From Anisus vortex (Eukaryota; Mollusca; Gastropoda; Planorbidae): a stretch of DNA of 64,000 nt. Positions 35,854 to 46,500 of this stretch are shown one piece after another. Each line of letters opens with the position of its first letter. Position 1 is the first letter of the stretch. The stretch lies in the NCBI GenBank assembly GCA_949126835.1, contig OX421494.1:2108001-2172000 (forward strand), given 5' to 3'. The notes under the pieces are model-generated. The model was not told the origin of the DNA, searched no databases, and was given only the letters and a program-made list of their open reading frames with translations. The translations under genes and the position numbers were made by a program.

Positions 35854-36491
35854 TTCAGACACACCATATCCACCTGTATACATACACACACACATGAAGA
35901 GACATCAACATACACTCAGACAGACATAGACATACATAGACCCACAGACAGATACACAGAGACACCAATTCAGCCATGATGTACACTGAAGCAGCAAGGG
36001 AAATAATTAAAGAGTTGGAGAGCAAAGGGAAAGGGGAGCTCACCGAGTTTGTCTGTCAAATAAATTAGTCTGTTATGTGATCCTCGGAATGTCTGCTTCT
36101 AGCCAACAGATTCCCTACCTTCCCAGACGGAGCAGCGACACAGATGGATCGAATTCCTAGTTAGTGCGAGTCTGCTTACACACAAAATATCTACTTCCGC
36201 GGGTGGCCGTTGGCGGTTTGCAACATGCACATGAATTCTGGGAAAGTTAGCGATGGGGTGGATCTGCTGATTTGTCTACTGGAAGAAGTGGATATATACC
36301 ACTATCCACTATTCTGATTGATTATGTTATCAACTTTTGATATATGACAATTATGATATGATGATATAGGCCATACAAAGATCTTCAATGTTTACGTTTT
36401 CTTTTGGTTCTCTAAAAGTTCTTTGAGTTGGCAACTTTGGTGGACAAATCACATATAAGGAAATAATTGTACTGTAGAGTAAAGAAAATAT
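35854..36491. other. non-coding DNA
   Basis: No gene supported. A CACACA/GACATA-rich degenerate stretch lies at 35855-35960. A short plus-strand open frame near 35976-36066 (M-M-Y-T-E-A-A-R-E-I-I-K) has exon-like composition but no donor site at its end. Confidence 0.4.
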
Positions 36492-36793
36492 GTGCTACAC
36501 ACATACCCAGCCGTGTTACACACATACCCAGCCGTGTTACACACATACCCAGCCGTGTTACACACATACCCAGCCGTGTTACACACATACCCAGCCGTGT
36601 TACACACATACCCAGCCGTGTTACACACATACCCAGCCGTGTTACACACATACCCAGCCGTGTTACACACATACCCAGCCGTGTTACACACATACCCAGC
36701 CGTGTTACACACATACCCAGCCGTGTTACACACATACCCAGCCGTGTTACACACATACCCAGCCGTGTTACACACATACCCAGCCGTGTTACA
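36492..36793. repeat. 21-bp minisatellite, 14 copies
   Basis: Fourteen 21-bp units starting GTGTTACACACATACCCAGC plus a partial copy; the first unit has GTGCTAC. As at 608-1531, the 21-bp period keeps several frames open on both strands (heptads such as MCVTRLG, VTHIPSR, CYTHTQP), giving spurious open frames of about 120 codons. Confidence 0.96.
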
Positions 36794-37573
36794 GCCGATA
36801 TTCATGTGTGATGTTTACATTACAGTGGTTTTACTTTGGACAGTCTATAAGTTGAACTCAGAATAAATTCAAAATTTGAACTGTTAACTTAAAAAAAAAA
36901 ATCTGCTTGTATATTTTTAACGTCAAAAGTTAACTAAATGTGTTAATGATCAAAATGGCGCTCTTATGACGTTACGTTTAAAAAAATGGTACTATACGGT
37001 TATGGGAGGGGGCGCAATTTTTCCCCGTTCGTCTTCGAAATATCCTAGCTACGCCCTCTCCTGTATTGAATGTATTGGGTTTGGAGCTTCACAGCTTGGT
37101 GGTAAGTCGCTTTGTTCGGATGTTCGCAAATTTTTATGACAATCATTTCAATGTTGGCCTTAAAGAAAAAATGTTTACTATTTTCTTTTTCTAAAGCATT
37201 CAAAGAATGTTTGAAATAGCATTTAAGCTGTTCACTGTACTTTGTAATCCCGGTCAATGAAATAAAACAATCTGTGGTTCGTTCAGGTGTGAATCTGGTT
37301 TTCATTGCACAACCTGTGCATTGATTTCGTTTGTTGAAACTTGCCCTATTGAACTTATTCAAGTACAAACAAAACTTTGAATGTATGACCTCAGTGGAAA
37401 ACTCTCTACTTGGCCCAGTTATTGCTTCTGGCCAGTTACTGCGTCATGGGCTTGGCGAATCGTGCTTGCCCCCAAGGACGTAGGAGTGGACTTCAGAAAT
37501 ATGTTGGGAGAGGGGAGGAAGATGGCGGATGAAATAAAAGACTTTGGGAAAAAAGGGAGTTTGGGTATTTTAT
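36794..37573. other. non-coding DNA with a doubtful minus-strand frame
   Basis: No gene is firmly supported. The minus strand at 37045-37368 is open for 107 codons with plausible protein composition (KYSEQLKCYFKHSLNALEK). I recognise no family; it could be a decayed mobile-element ORF. Confidence 0.35.
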
Positions 37574-38232
37574 CTGCATGACATATTACCAATAAATGTC
37601 AAATGTACTATCTACATGACATATTACCAATAAATGTTAAATGTACTATCTACATGACATATTACCAATAAATGTTAAATGTACTATCTACATGACATAT
37701 TACCAATAAATGTTAAATGTACTATCTACATGACATATTACCAATAAATGTTAAATGTACTATCTACATGACATATTACCAATAAATGTCAAATGTACTA
37801 TCTACATGACATATTACCAATAAATGTCAAATGTACTATCCATCCAACATTTCCTATTTACTGTGGTATTTTATCTACATGACATATTACCAATAAATGT
37901 CAAATGTACTATCTACATGACATATTACCAATAAATGTCAAATGTACTATCCATCCAACATTTCCTATTTACTGTGGTATTTTATCTGCATGACATATTA
38001 CCAATAAATGTCAAATGTACTATCTACATGACATATTACCAATAAATGTCAAATGTACTATCCATCCAACATTTCCTATTTACTGTGGTATTTTATCTGC
38101 ATGACATATTACCAATAAATGTCAAATGTACTATCTACATTACATATTACCAATAAATGTCAAATGTACTATCTACATGACATATTACCAATAAATGTCA
38201 AATGTACTATCCATCCAACATTTCCGATATAC
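37574..38232. repeat. composite minisatellite: 38-bp units with 35-bp spacers
   Basis: A 38-bp unit (core CATGACATATTACCAATAAA) is repeated in blocks of 7, 2, 2 and 3 copies. Each block is closed by the same 35-bp spacer (starting CCATCCAACATTTCCTATTT), the last in altered form. Unit plus spacer therefore form a higher-order pattern, and the first unit of a block tends to carry CTGCATG instead of CTACATG. Nothing coding. Confidence 0.93.
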
Positions 38233-38334
38233 TTGTGGTATTGAATCTTCTTCTTTATTGTACAGTGGAGAGCCCGTTAGACTCGAGGAAAAGTTCACAA
38301 TTTAAGTGTGATTTGATAGCGAAGATTTAAAATA

Positions 38335-39218
38335 TTTTATAGCATTCAAGCAGGAGTTTGAGTTGTAAACTGACGACGGACTTTCATTTTATAGCATACA
38401 AGCAGGAGTTTGAGTTGTAAACTGACGACGGACTTTCATTTTATAGCATCCAAGCAGGAGTTTGAGTTGTAAACTGACGACGGACTTTCATTTTATAGCA
38501 TCCAAGCAGGAGTTTGAGTTGTAAACTGACGACGGACTTTCATTTTATAGCATACAAGCAGGAGTTTGAGTTGTAAACTGACGACGGACTTTCATTTTAT
38601 AGCATACAAGCAGGAGTTTGAGATGTAAACTGACGACGGACTTTCATTTTCTAGTATACAAGCAGGAGTTTGAGTTGTAAACTGACGACGGACTTTCATT
38701 TTATAGCATACAAGCAGGAGTTTGAGTTGTAAACTGACGACGGACTTTCATTTTATAGCATCCAAGCAGGAGTTTGAGTTGTAAACTGACGACGGACTTT
38801 CATTTTATAGCATACAAGCAGGAGTTTGAGTTGTAAACTGACGACGGACTTTCATTTTATAGCATACAAGCAGGAGTTTGAGTTGTAAACTGACGACGGA
38901 CTTTCATTTTATAGCATACAAGCAGGAGTTTGAGTTGTAAACTGACGACGGACTTTCATTTTCTAGTATACAAGCAGGAGTTTGAGTTGTAAACTGACGA
39001 CGGACTTTCATTTTATAGCATACAAGCAGGAGTTTGAGTTGTAAACTGACGACGGACTTTCATTTTCTAGTATACAAGCAGGAGTTTGAGTTGTAAACTG
39101 ACGACGGACTTTCATTTTATAGCATCCAAGCAGGAGTTTGAGTTGTAAACTGACGACGGACTTTCATTTTCTAGTATACAAGCAGGAGTTTGAGTTGTAA
39201 ACTGACGACGGACTTTCA
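38335..39218. repeat. 52-bp minisatellite, 17 copies
   Basis: Seventeen tandem 52-bp units starting TTTTATAGCATACAAGCAGG, from 38335 to 39218, with variants GCATCC/GCATAC/TCTAGTATAC at the unit start and one TTGAGATG. The last partial unit reads TTTTCTAGTATC. Confidence 0.95.
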
Positions 39219-39504
39219 TTTTCTAGTATCTTTCAGTGTATCTAGTCCAACCCTTCATTGATGATTTGAACGTAAGCACAGAAGGGGCAGGGGTGCGGGG
39301 AGGATACAATATATATATTATTAGAAGTTTTCAAAATGATCCAAATTATTTGGTAGAAATGTATTCAGTCATTCTGTGCCGTGTAGTCTTTCTGGGCAGA
39401 AGTGAAACAGGTTTAGATCTAGAATCTAGTTGAATTCTGTGTTCAGATAGAAAGATTTGAGTTTGTGTAATTTATTTTGTTCTAAATGGTTTTGTTCAAC
39501 TTTA
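39219..39504. other. spacer between two arrays
   Basis: Unique A/T-rich sequence with a short (AT)n near 39307. No gene recognised. Confidence 0.5.
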
Positions 39505-40010
39505 GACTGTGGCCTATAGAGATTCACACGTAGATTTTGTCACTGGTCTATATAGACAGTCTATTGTAGACTGTGGCCTGGCCTATAGAGATTCACACGT
39601 AGATTTTGTCACTGGTCTATATAGACAGTCTATTGTAGACTGTGGCCTGGCCTATAGAGATTCACACATAGATTTTGTCACTGCTCTATATAGACAGTCT
39701 ATTGTAGACTGTGGCCTATAGAGATTCACACGTAGATTTTGTCACTGGTCTATATAGACAATCTATTGTAGACTGGCCTATAGAGATTCACACGTAGATT
39801 TTGTCACTGGTCTATATAGACAATCTATTGTAGACTGGCCTATAGAGATTCACACATAGATTTTGTCACTGGTCTATATAGACAGTCTATTGTAGACTGA
39901 GGCCTATAGAGATTCACACATAGATTTTGTCACTGCTCTATATAGACAGTCTATTGTAGACTGTAGCCTATAGAGATTCACACATAGATTTTGGCACTGC
40001 TCTATATCAC
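39505..40010. repeat. 62-69-bp minisatellite, 8 copies, with internal palindromes
   Basis: Eight tandem units start near 39505, 39569, 39638, 39707, 39771, 39833, 39895 and 39959. Lengths vary (62, 64 or 69 bp) through a CTGGCC duplication or loss. Each unit contains TCTATATAGA (a perfect palindrome) and AGTCTATTGTAGACT (a hairpin with a 3-base loop). Confidence 0.92.
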
Positions 40011-41681
40011 CTTTTCTTTTATGTTCTATTCTTTTTTTTGTGTCCAAACCGAGGCTGTAGCTAATTATACTACGATATTTTTATGTAGCCAGAGGCGGAT
40101 AGGAAAGCACAGTATGAGTGGGTGACCTAATTACTTGCACATGCCCTCTCTGTCGCAAATCCTGTCATGATTTTTTATATATTTAATTTTTTATTTAAAT
40201 TTTTTGTTTTGTTAGAAATGTCTTTTACTCTTGGGAAGTCCTCCTCCCTCCTTCAAATTAAAAAAAAAAAGGATTGGCACCCTATACAACGCCACTGCAA
40301 GCATTCATTGTGTTGTTAATAAATAGACTTGACTTGACATGGAGAGAGAGAGAGAGAGAAAGAGTGAAGCATGACAAAGAAAGAAAGATGTGAAACAACG
40401 AGAGAGAGAGAAAGAGCAAGGTTTTCTTTTCTTCAATTGCATTAAGAGCCTTTCCGCTCATGTATTAGAAGCATACACTCATTCACACATTCGTCCATTC
40501 ACATATTATTCTTCGGCATCTCCTGGTGAATGGAGCAGGTTCCTTGGAGGGTGTGCGACCATGTTTTGTGTGTCGAAGGAGAGGGGTGTGAGCATAGAAA
40601 GAACTCTTTAACATATTGAACTATGAATCATTTATTTATTTATTTTTTGCCACGTAGTATATTGGTACAATAGAACAGTCTTAGTGATCATGCATGCATT
40701 AAAGGTTATAAGGCTACTAACACTTCCGGTCCTTTTCGTTTATTTACTAACAAAACAATTTAAAGCTATTAATTATCGCAATGTCACTTGTGATGTTAAA
40801 AACGGATTCCTCTTAATTATTCTAGTAGTCTTTGTATATTTCTAAAAGACCAAAAGTGGACATCAAGGTTTTAAGCGCCAGCAAAAGCTAGATCTATACT
40901 TGAAACAAACCGAAAACATCATTTAAAGACTGTTGCCGGAAGTAAACCGGAAGTTCACGATAACTCCTGACCTATTGTAAATGTCAGGCCTCATAAAGAC
41001 TGGTCTATAAATGCAGTCAACATAATGTATTAACTAGTACAAGCCATAATAAAACATACAACAAAACAAAGAAAGAGAAGAAAAAAATGGGACAAAAAAG
41101 AATACGGTGTTTAATGTTTATCAGTAAATAAAACAATTCGTTTAATTTAAACTAACAGGCTGGTATGGTCTATTTTAGTCTATTTCATGACAACATTGGT
41201 ATAAGGCGAATCCGCCGTATAATCACTCCGTTGGTATAAATTGTGAACTTAATGAAATGACCCTGCGTTCTTGTATGACCAGTGACAGGCAACTCGGGGA
41301 GGAGGGGGGATGTTTAAATTGTTGTTTTGGCAGTGCCTCTGCTTAGTGCTGCCCGCAGATGCTGGTAGCGCCACAAACAGTCGCCACATCCACCCGCTAA
41401 CACAGGACATATTCTTTGATTCTTCATGTAGCTAAAAATAATAAAGCTCCCCCCCCCCCTTAATTGTCAAACAGACCACTTTATCCTTTCACAGCACACA
41501 CTAACTTACTCACCCACCACACGTAAACACACACAGACTTACTCACACAGACTTGCTCACACACACACACACACACTGACAGACAGCTGTAAAGAAATGC
41601 TAGTGTGATGTAGCAATAGTAAAGAACTATTTGTTTCCTCGATGTTCACCCAAAATGACTTTCTCGTGTTTCAATTCACAG
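40011..41681. other. non-coding DNA, probable intron
   Basis: No gene supported before the exon at 41682. A (GA)n tract lies at 40341-40358, a poly-C run at about 41450-41459 and (CA)n at about 41558-41575. The last 50 bases form a pyrimidine-rich acceptor region ending TTTCAATTCACAG. Confidence 0.5.
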
Positions 41682-41755
41682 AGCCCATGTACTCACTGTG
41701 CCTGACCGCTTTCTTGTCCCTGTTGAGTCGACGCGAGACCCAAGGAGCCGACTGG
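41682..41755 (+). CDS. UTP6: UTP6 homologue, internal exon A (partial gene)
   Basis: This 74-bp exon is bounded by an acceptor (TTTCAATTCACAG) and a strong donor (GTAAGT). It starts with two bases completing a codon (most likely E) and then reads 24 codons beginning PMYSLCLTAFLSLLSRRE and ending A-D-W, in phase 0. With the exons at 61746 and 62217 it aligns with the middle of UTP6, where the remembered human protein has E-A-M-W-x-x-Y-I-T-F. UTP6 is a HAT-repeat protein of the U3 snoRNP / small-subunit processome and acts in the nucleolus in 18S rRNA maturation. Upstream exons were not found. The link across a 20 kb intron is inferred from phase and homology. Confidence 0.7.
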
Positions 41756-41887
41756 GTAAGTACTTGTGGGACCAGGGCGCTAATGGGAGTGCCCGACGAC
41801 CCCCTTTGCACGTATCTGGGTAATAGCATTTAGTTGGGGTAAGATGTTCAGAAGTATTCTCTGTGTTACTCGGACAAAGATGTTCAC

Positions 41888-42480
41888 CATTGGTCAGTCT
41901 CTTGATCAATATTGGTCAGGCTATTGATCTACATTGGTCAGTCTGTTGATCTACATTGGTCAGTCTGTTGATCTACATTGGTCAGTCTATTGATGTACAT
42001 TGGTCAGGCTATTGATCTACATTATTCAGGCTATTGATCTTCATTGGTCAGTCTATTGATCTACATTGGTCAGTCTATTGATCTACATTATTCAGGCTAT
42101 TGATCTTCATTGGTCAGTCTATTGATCTACATTGGTCAGTCTATTGATCTACATTGGTCAGTCTGTTGATCTACATTGGTCAGTCTGTTGATCCACATTG
42201 GTCAGTCTATTGATATACATTGGTCAGTCAATTGATCAATATTGGTCAGTCGATTGATCAACATTGGTCAGCCTATTGATCTACATTGGTCCGTTTATTA
42301 CTCTACAGCGGTCATTGCACTGGTCATCATTAGTCAGTCTATTGATATACATTGGTCAGTCGATTGATCAATATTGGTCAGTCGATTGATCAACATTGGT
42401 CAGTCTATTGATCTACATTGGTCAGTTTATTACTCTACAGCGGTCAGTGCACTGGTCATCATTAGTCAGTCTATTGATAT
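41888..42480. repeat. 22-bp minisatellite, left part (about 27 units)
   Basis: Tandem 22-bp units of the type GATCTACATTGGTCAGTCTATT with many point variants (TGTTGATC, CGATTGATCAAT, CTATTGATAT). Longer modules of about 130 bp, including TTTATTACTCTACAGCGGTC and GTGCACTGGTCATCATTAGTCAG, recur here and in the right part. The array is cut at 42480 by the LTR retrotransposon and resumes at 49371. Confidence 0.95.
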
Positions 42481-43153
42481 TGTCATGTATATTGTTTTTC
42501 CAAGAATTGGAACACGCAATGTTTATTCTCCTCTCTCTCTCTTTTCTTACTACACGCGATATTAGGACGTTTAGTAGGAAAACGAAAGGTTCTAGGTAAT
42601 GCTGGGATTCTGTGTTGATCTCAAATTCTCAGAGTCTGGGAACGACTCATTATTTAATAGGGGAAGTTCATATCGTTTTGTTATGAGTTTTGTAATGTTA
42701 CCATGATTTTCACCCCTACTGGTAGTGGGTCTGTCCCTTGCACCACTCGGATAGTATTTAATGATTTGTTTTGTCTGAAAGACAGAGAGTTTCAAAAGAT
42801 GTTCCTTTGAACGTTTGTGTTTGCACTATTTTATTCTAACTGTACATAATAGATATATTGTATATATTGAACATACCACCTGAAATAAACTATCAACAAC
42901 AGTTACACTGAAGCTTCTTTGTCAAGTTACTATCCTATTGTGTTGTATACATTACTATAAGATTTATCTACTACCATAATTTACAAGAAAGGAACTGTTG
43001 GAATACAAATACTGAATTTGCGCCCAGGACTATAAGAAGAGTTCGTGTAATACTGAAACATAAATACTAATAATTAAAGTCTCCCCTAGGACTAACGAGA
43101 ATTATCAGCAAGATCTACACAGCTCTGGCCACAAGGGGATTGTGGACGTAACA
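42481..43153 (+). repeat. 5' LTR (673 bp)
   Basis: Starts TGTCATGTATATTG and ends GGACGTAACA, with the standard TG...CA boundary extended to TGT...ACA. A TATATTGTATATATTG stretch (about 42854-42870) could serve as TATA element and AATAAA (42884-42889) as poly(A) signal. No base differences from the 3' LTR were seen. Confidence 0.95.
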
Positions 43154-43326
43154 AAATTTGGTGGTCTCGCCCGGTATATTTGAGTTCTACTTTTCCTGAC
43201 CTAGGATTAACAAAATTTAGTGGTCTCGTTCGATATATTTGAGTTCTACTTTTCCTGATCTAGGATTGGAAAAAAATTTGTTGATCTCGTCTGGAAAATT
43301 TGAGTTATATTTTTTCCTGACCTATA
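43150..43326 (+). promoter_or_regulatory. primer-binding site in a 59-bp triplication
   Basis: Five bases after the LTR, TGGTGGTCTCGCCCGG (43159-43174) is the expected tRNA primer-binding site; I cannot name the tRNA. The surrounding 59-bp segment occurs three times in tandem (43150-43208, 43209-43267, 43268-43326). The second copy has AGTGGTCTCGTTCG and the third TGTTGATCTCGTCTGG at the corresponding place. Only the first matches a TGG-start site well. The three copies diverge, so the triplication is older than this insertion. Confidence 0.75.
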
Positions 43327-43573
43327 AATATTTTGTGACATTAGTAGTACTGAGAGCGGCATATTTGTGTTTCGTTTTCAGGACTGTGAAACTATTCTTT
43401 TTAAAAAGAGGAGAGAACTGGTTTGCGTTTTTATTCCTTGGGAAGTGTGAAGATTCCACGAAGTGTTTAATATTATATTGTGCAAATTTCTGGACAAATC
43501 GTAAGTTGGAACTTTATATTTTATTATACAATATATACTACTCTACTATAACAAATATTTCGAACGCTATACT

Positions 43574-46500
43574 ATGGCTTCGAATATATCAAGTGAGGAA
43601 CTTAATGCCATGTCATTTGCTGAACTAAAAGAATTAGCTGAGTCCTTTGGGATTGAGGCAGGACAGGCAAGACCTAATCGTAATCGTTTGACCAAAGAAA
43701 TTATGACATGTTTGAACGGGCAGAATGCCATGAACACTGGTAGTGTAGTTGAAGTGGGACAGAACGATATCAATGAAGGTTATGTAGCTCCCAGTGGGGG
43801 CGAGGTAATTGCCCACGGAGACGAGGTAAGAAATATGTCATCTAGATCATCAAACAATGATGAAGATGAAGGGTTGAGTGAAAACCTAAAATTCCAATTA
43901 GCTATGAAGAGAATGGAATTGGAAAGATTTAGGATAGAAAATGAAAGAATTAGGATAGAAACTGAAAGGGAAAATGAAAGAATTAGGATAGAAACTGAAA
44001 GCAGAGAAAGGATAGAGATGGCACGCATGAATAGACCTGACCATCGTAGGGACAGCAATGGTATGGATATTAGCGCAATGAAGCAACACTTGCCTATATT
44101 CAGAGAAGAAGATGTTCAAGATTTCTTTTTGCTTTTTGAGAGGATAGCTGTAGATTATCAGTTCCCTGATGATAAGATGGCTTTATTGTTAAGGTCAACT
44201 CTCAACAAAGGAAAAGCATTGGACGTAGTGTTGAGTTTAACACCCGAGGAAATAAATGACTATGAAGTAATCAAAGATAGGGTGCTAAAAAGTTATTCCC
44301 TGACACCAGAAAAATATAGAAAGCTATTTAGAGACAGAAAGAAGGCATATGATCAAACTCATGTAGACTTTTTGAGACAAAAGGAGAAAATGTTAGAACA
44401 GTGGCTAAGGTCACAGAATGTAAGTGAGTTTGATAAACTCAAGAACCTAATATTGTTTGAGGAATTCAATGATTGTATTCGAGTGGATATTAAAACCCAC
44501 ATCTCAGACCGAGGGGTTGAAGATGTGCATGAAGCTGCTAGATTGGCAGATAACTATGCCATAATTCACGCCAGCATAAAGCCATATTATGCTGACAAAC
44601 CCAAAGTGCACAAACCAGAGTCCAAGGAGGCTAGTAAACCAAAAGAGACAAGTGAAAACAATAATAAGAACAGTGGTGTAAATAATAATAGTAACTTAGT
44701 TCATTTCAGGAAGCAGACAGATGTAAATAAAGCAAAGGTGGTATGTTTCAATTGCAAGAAAGAGGGCCACATGAAGAAAGATTGTTGGATCCTTACCAAG
44801 AAGCAAGGTGCTATACTACACTGTGCCAGAGTGCAGAAAGATAGCAAGCAGACAGAAGAAGTGTGCAACACAGGGTCAAGAAACTCAAAAGAAATGCGGC
44901 CGGCATCGCCCATAGTTGTGGAGTCGATGGTTTTTGAGAACAGTCTATCTAAGGTAAAAGAGAATAGCTGTACTCAATCTATTATGCTTTCAGAAGGCCG
45001 TGAGGAACAGATGGTTCCTGAAGTCCCGGAAGAGGACGACCTATCCGATTTTCGACCCTTTGTCTACGAGGGGACAGTGTCGACAGAAGTCGATGTACTC
45101 AGCAAGAAGAAAATACAGATATTACGTGACACGGGTTCTGCTGTCAGCGTGATCCTGGAGGGCAGTGTGCCGTTAACAGATGCCACCAGTACCGGTGAGT
45201 CTGTTGTGCTGAGAGGTGCTAGTATGGAGGCTGTGGAAGCTCCACTGCACAGAATAAAACTCGAGTCGGATATTTTTACAGGTAACATCGTAGTGGGAGT
45301 GTGGCGCGCACTACCCGTCAAAGGCGTTTCCATGATATTAGGAAATGACATTATGGGCGGCAGAGTCACTGTCGAGCCCATGGTTAAAGTGTTGGAGACA
45401 AAGATGGCGGAGGACAAAAACCTACGTCCTGCCAATGAACGCCCAACATGTGCACTGACAAGAGCAATGCAGAAAAAGAAGTCGGTAAAGACTCCTGCTA
45501 CGCCGTGTAGTGCAACGAAAGATGTGTTTGTCTGTTCTGAAGACACACATGCGAATGAAACAGTGATAACAGAAACACCTGACATCGATTTAAGTGCTAC
45601 GTTCTTTGCTGAACTAACAACTGGTGATGCAACAGAGAACGATAACATTTTGTCACCAAAGCAGAAATTGGTGAGAGAACAATTGAATGACGAAGTAATA
45701 ATGAAACTCAGAATGAAAGCTGTTGATGAAAAGACTGCAGATGCAATGGCGGAATGTTTCTACATGAAAGATGAAGTGTTGATGAGAAAGTCGAAACCGC
45801 TCAACTCAGGTACAAACGAGTGGGACAGTATTCACCAGATTGTAATACCTAAGTGCTATCGTCAAGATATACTGCGTATGGCGCATGATCTTCCTTTCGC
45901 TGGTCATATGGGAGTCCGAAAAACGCACCACCGTATCCTCCCTTACTTCTACTGGCCAGGACTGAGAAGAGATGTCGAACAATACTGCAAGACTTGCCAC
46001 GTATGCCAAATGGTAGGACGTCCTAACCAACGAATTCCTGTCGCTCCACTCCAGCCGATACCAGCGTTCGACGAACCATTCAGTCATATACTCATTGATT
46101 GCGTGGGCCCGTTGCCGAAAACAAAAGCCGGTTTTCAATACCTGCTCACAGTCATGTGTTCATCCACTCGCTTCCCGGAAGCCATTCCGTTGCGGAACAT
46201 AACAACAGTGAAGGTGGTAGACGCCCTGACAAATTTCTTCACACGTTATGGCCTACCGAAGACAGTACAGTCCGACCAGGGGACTAACTTTACTTCGAAC
46301 ATTTTCAAACAAGTCATGGAACAATTAGGGATAAGCCATAGGCTATCAAGTGCCTATCATCCTGAGAGCCAGGGAGCTCTGGAAAGGTTTCATCAGACAT
46401 TAAAATCGATGCTTAAAAAGTACTGTTATGAAAACGAGAAAGACTGGGATAAGGGTGTGCCTTATGTACTGTTCGCTGCAAGGGAGGCCACTCAGGAATC

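Noticed and set aside
35976..36066. Exon-like frame beginning M-M-Y-T-E-A-A-R-E-I-I-K
   Set aside because: No donor site at the end of the frame, no homology recognised, and it lies beside CA-rich degenerate DNA.
36412..36866. Five overlapping open frames of about 115-125 codons
   Set aside because: Produced by the 21-bp array at 36492-36793; same reason as for the first array.
42374..42599. Short frames spanning the array/LTR junction
   Set aside because: They cross the insertion boundary, so they cannot be an old gene; the parallel frame at 48634-48835 shows that the LTR part is simply duplicated.
43239..43628. 129-codon frame in the retrotransposon leader
   Set aside because: It overlaps the start of gag in another frame and covers the triplicated leader; no recognisable domain.
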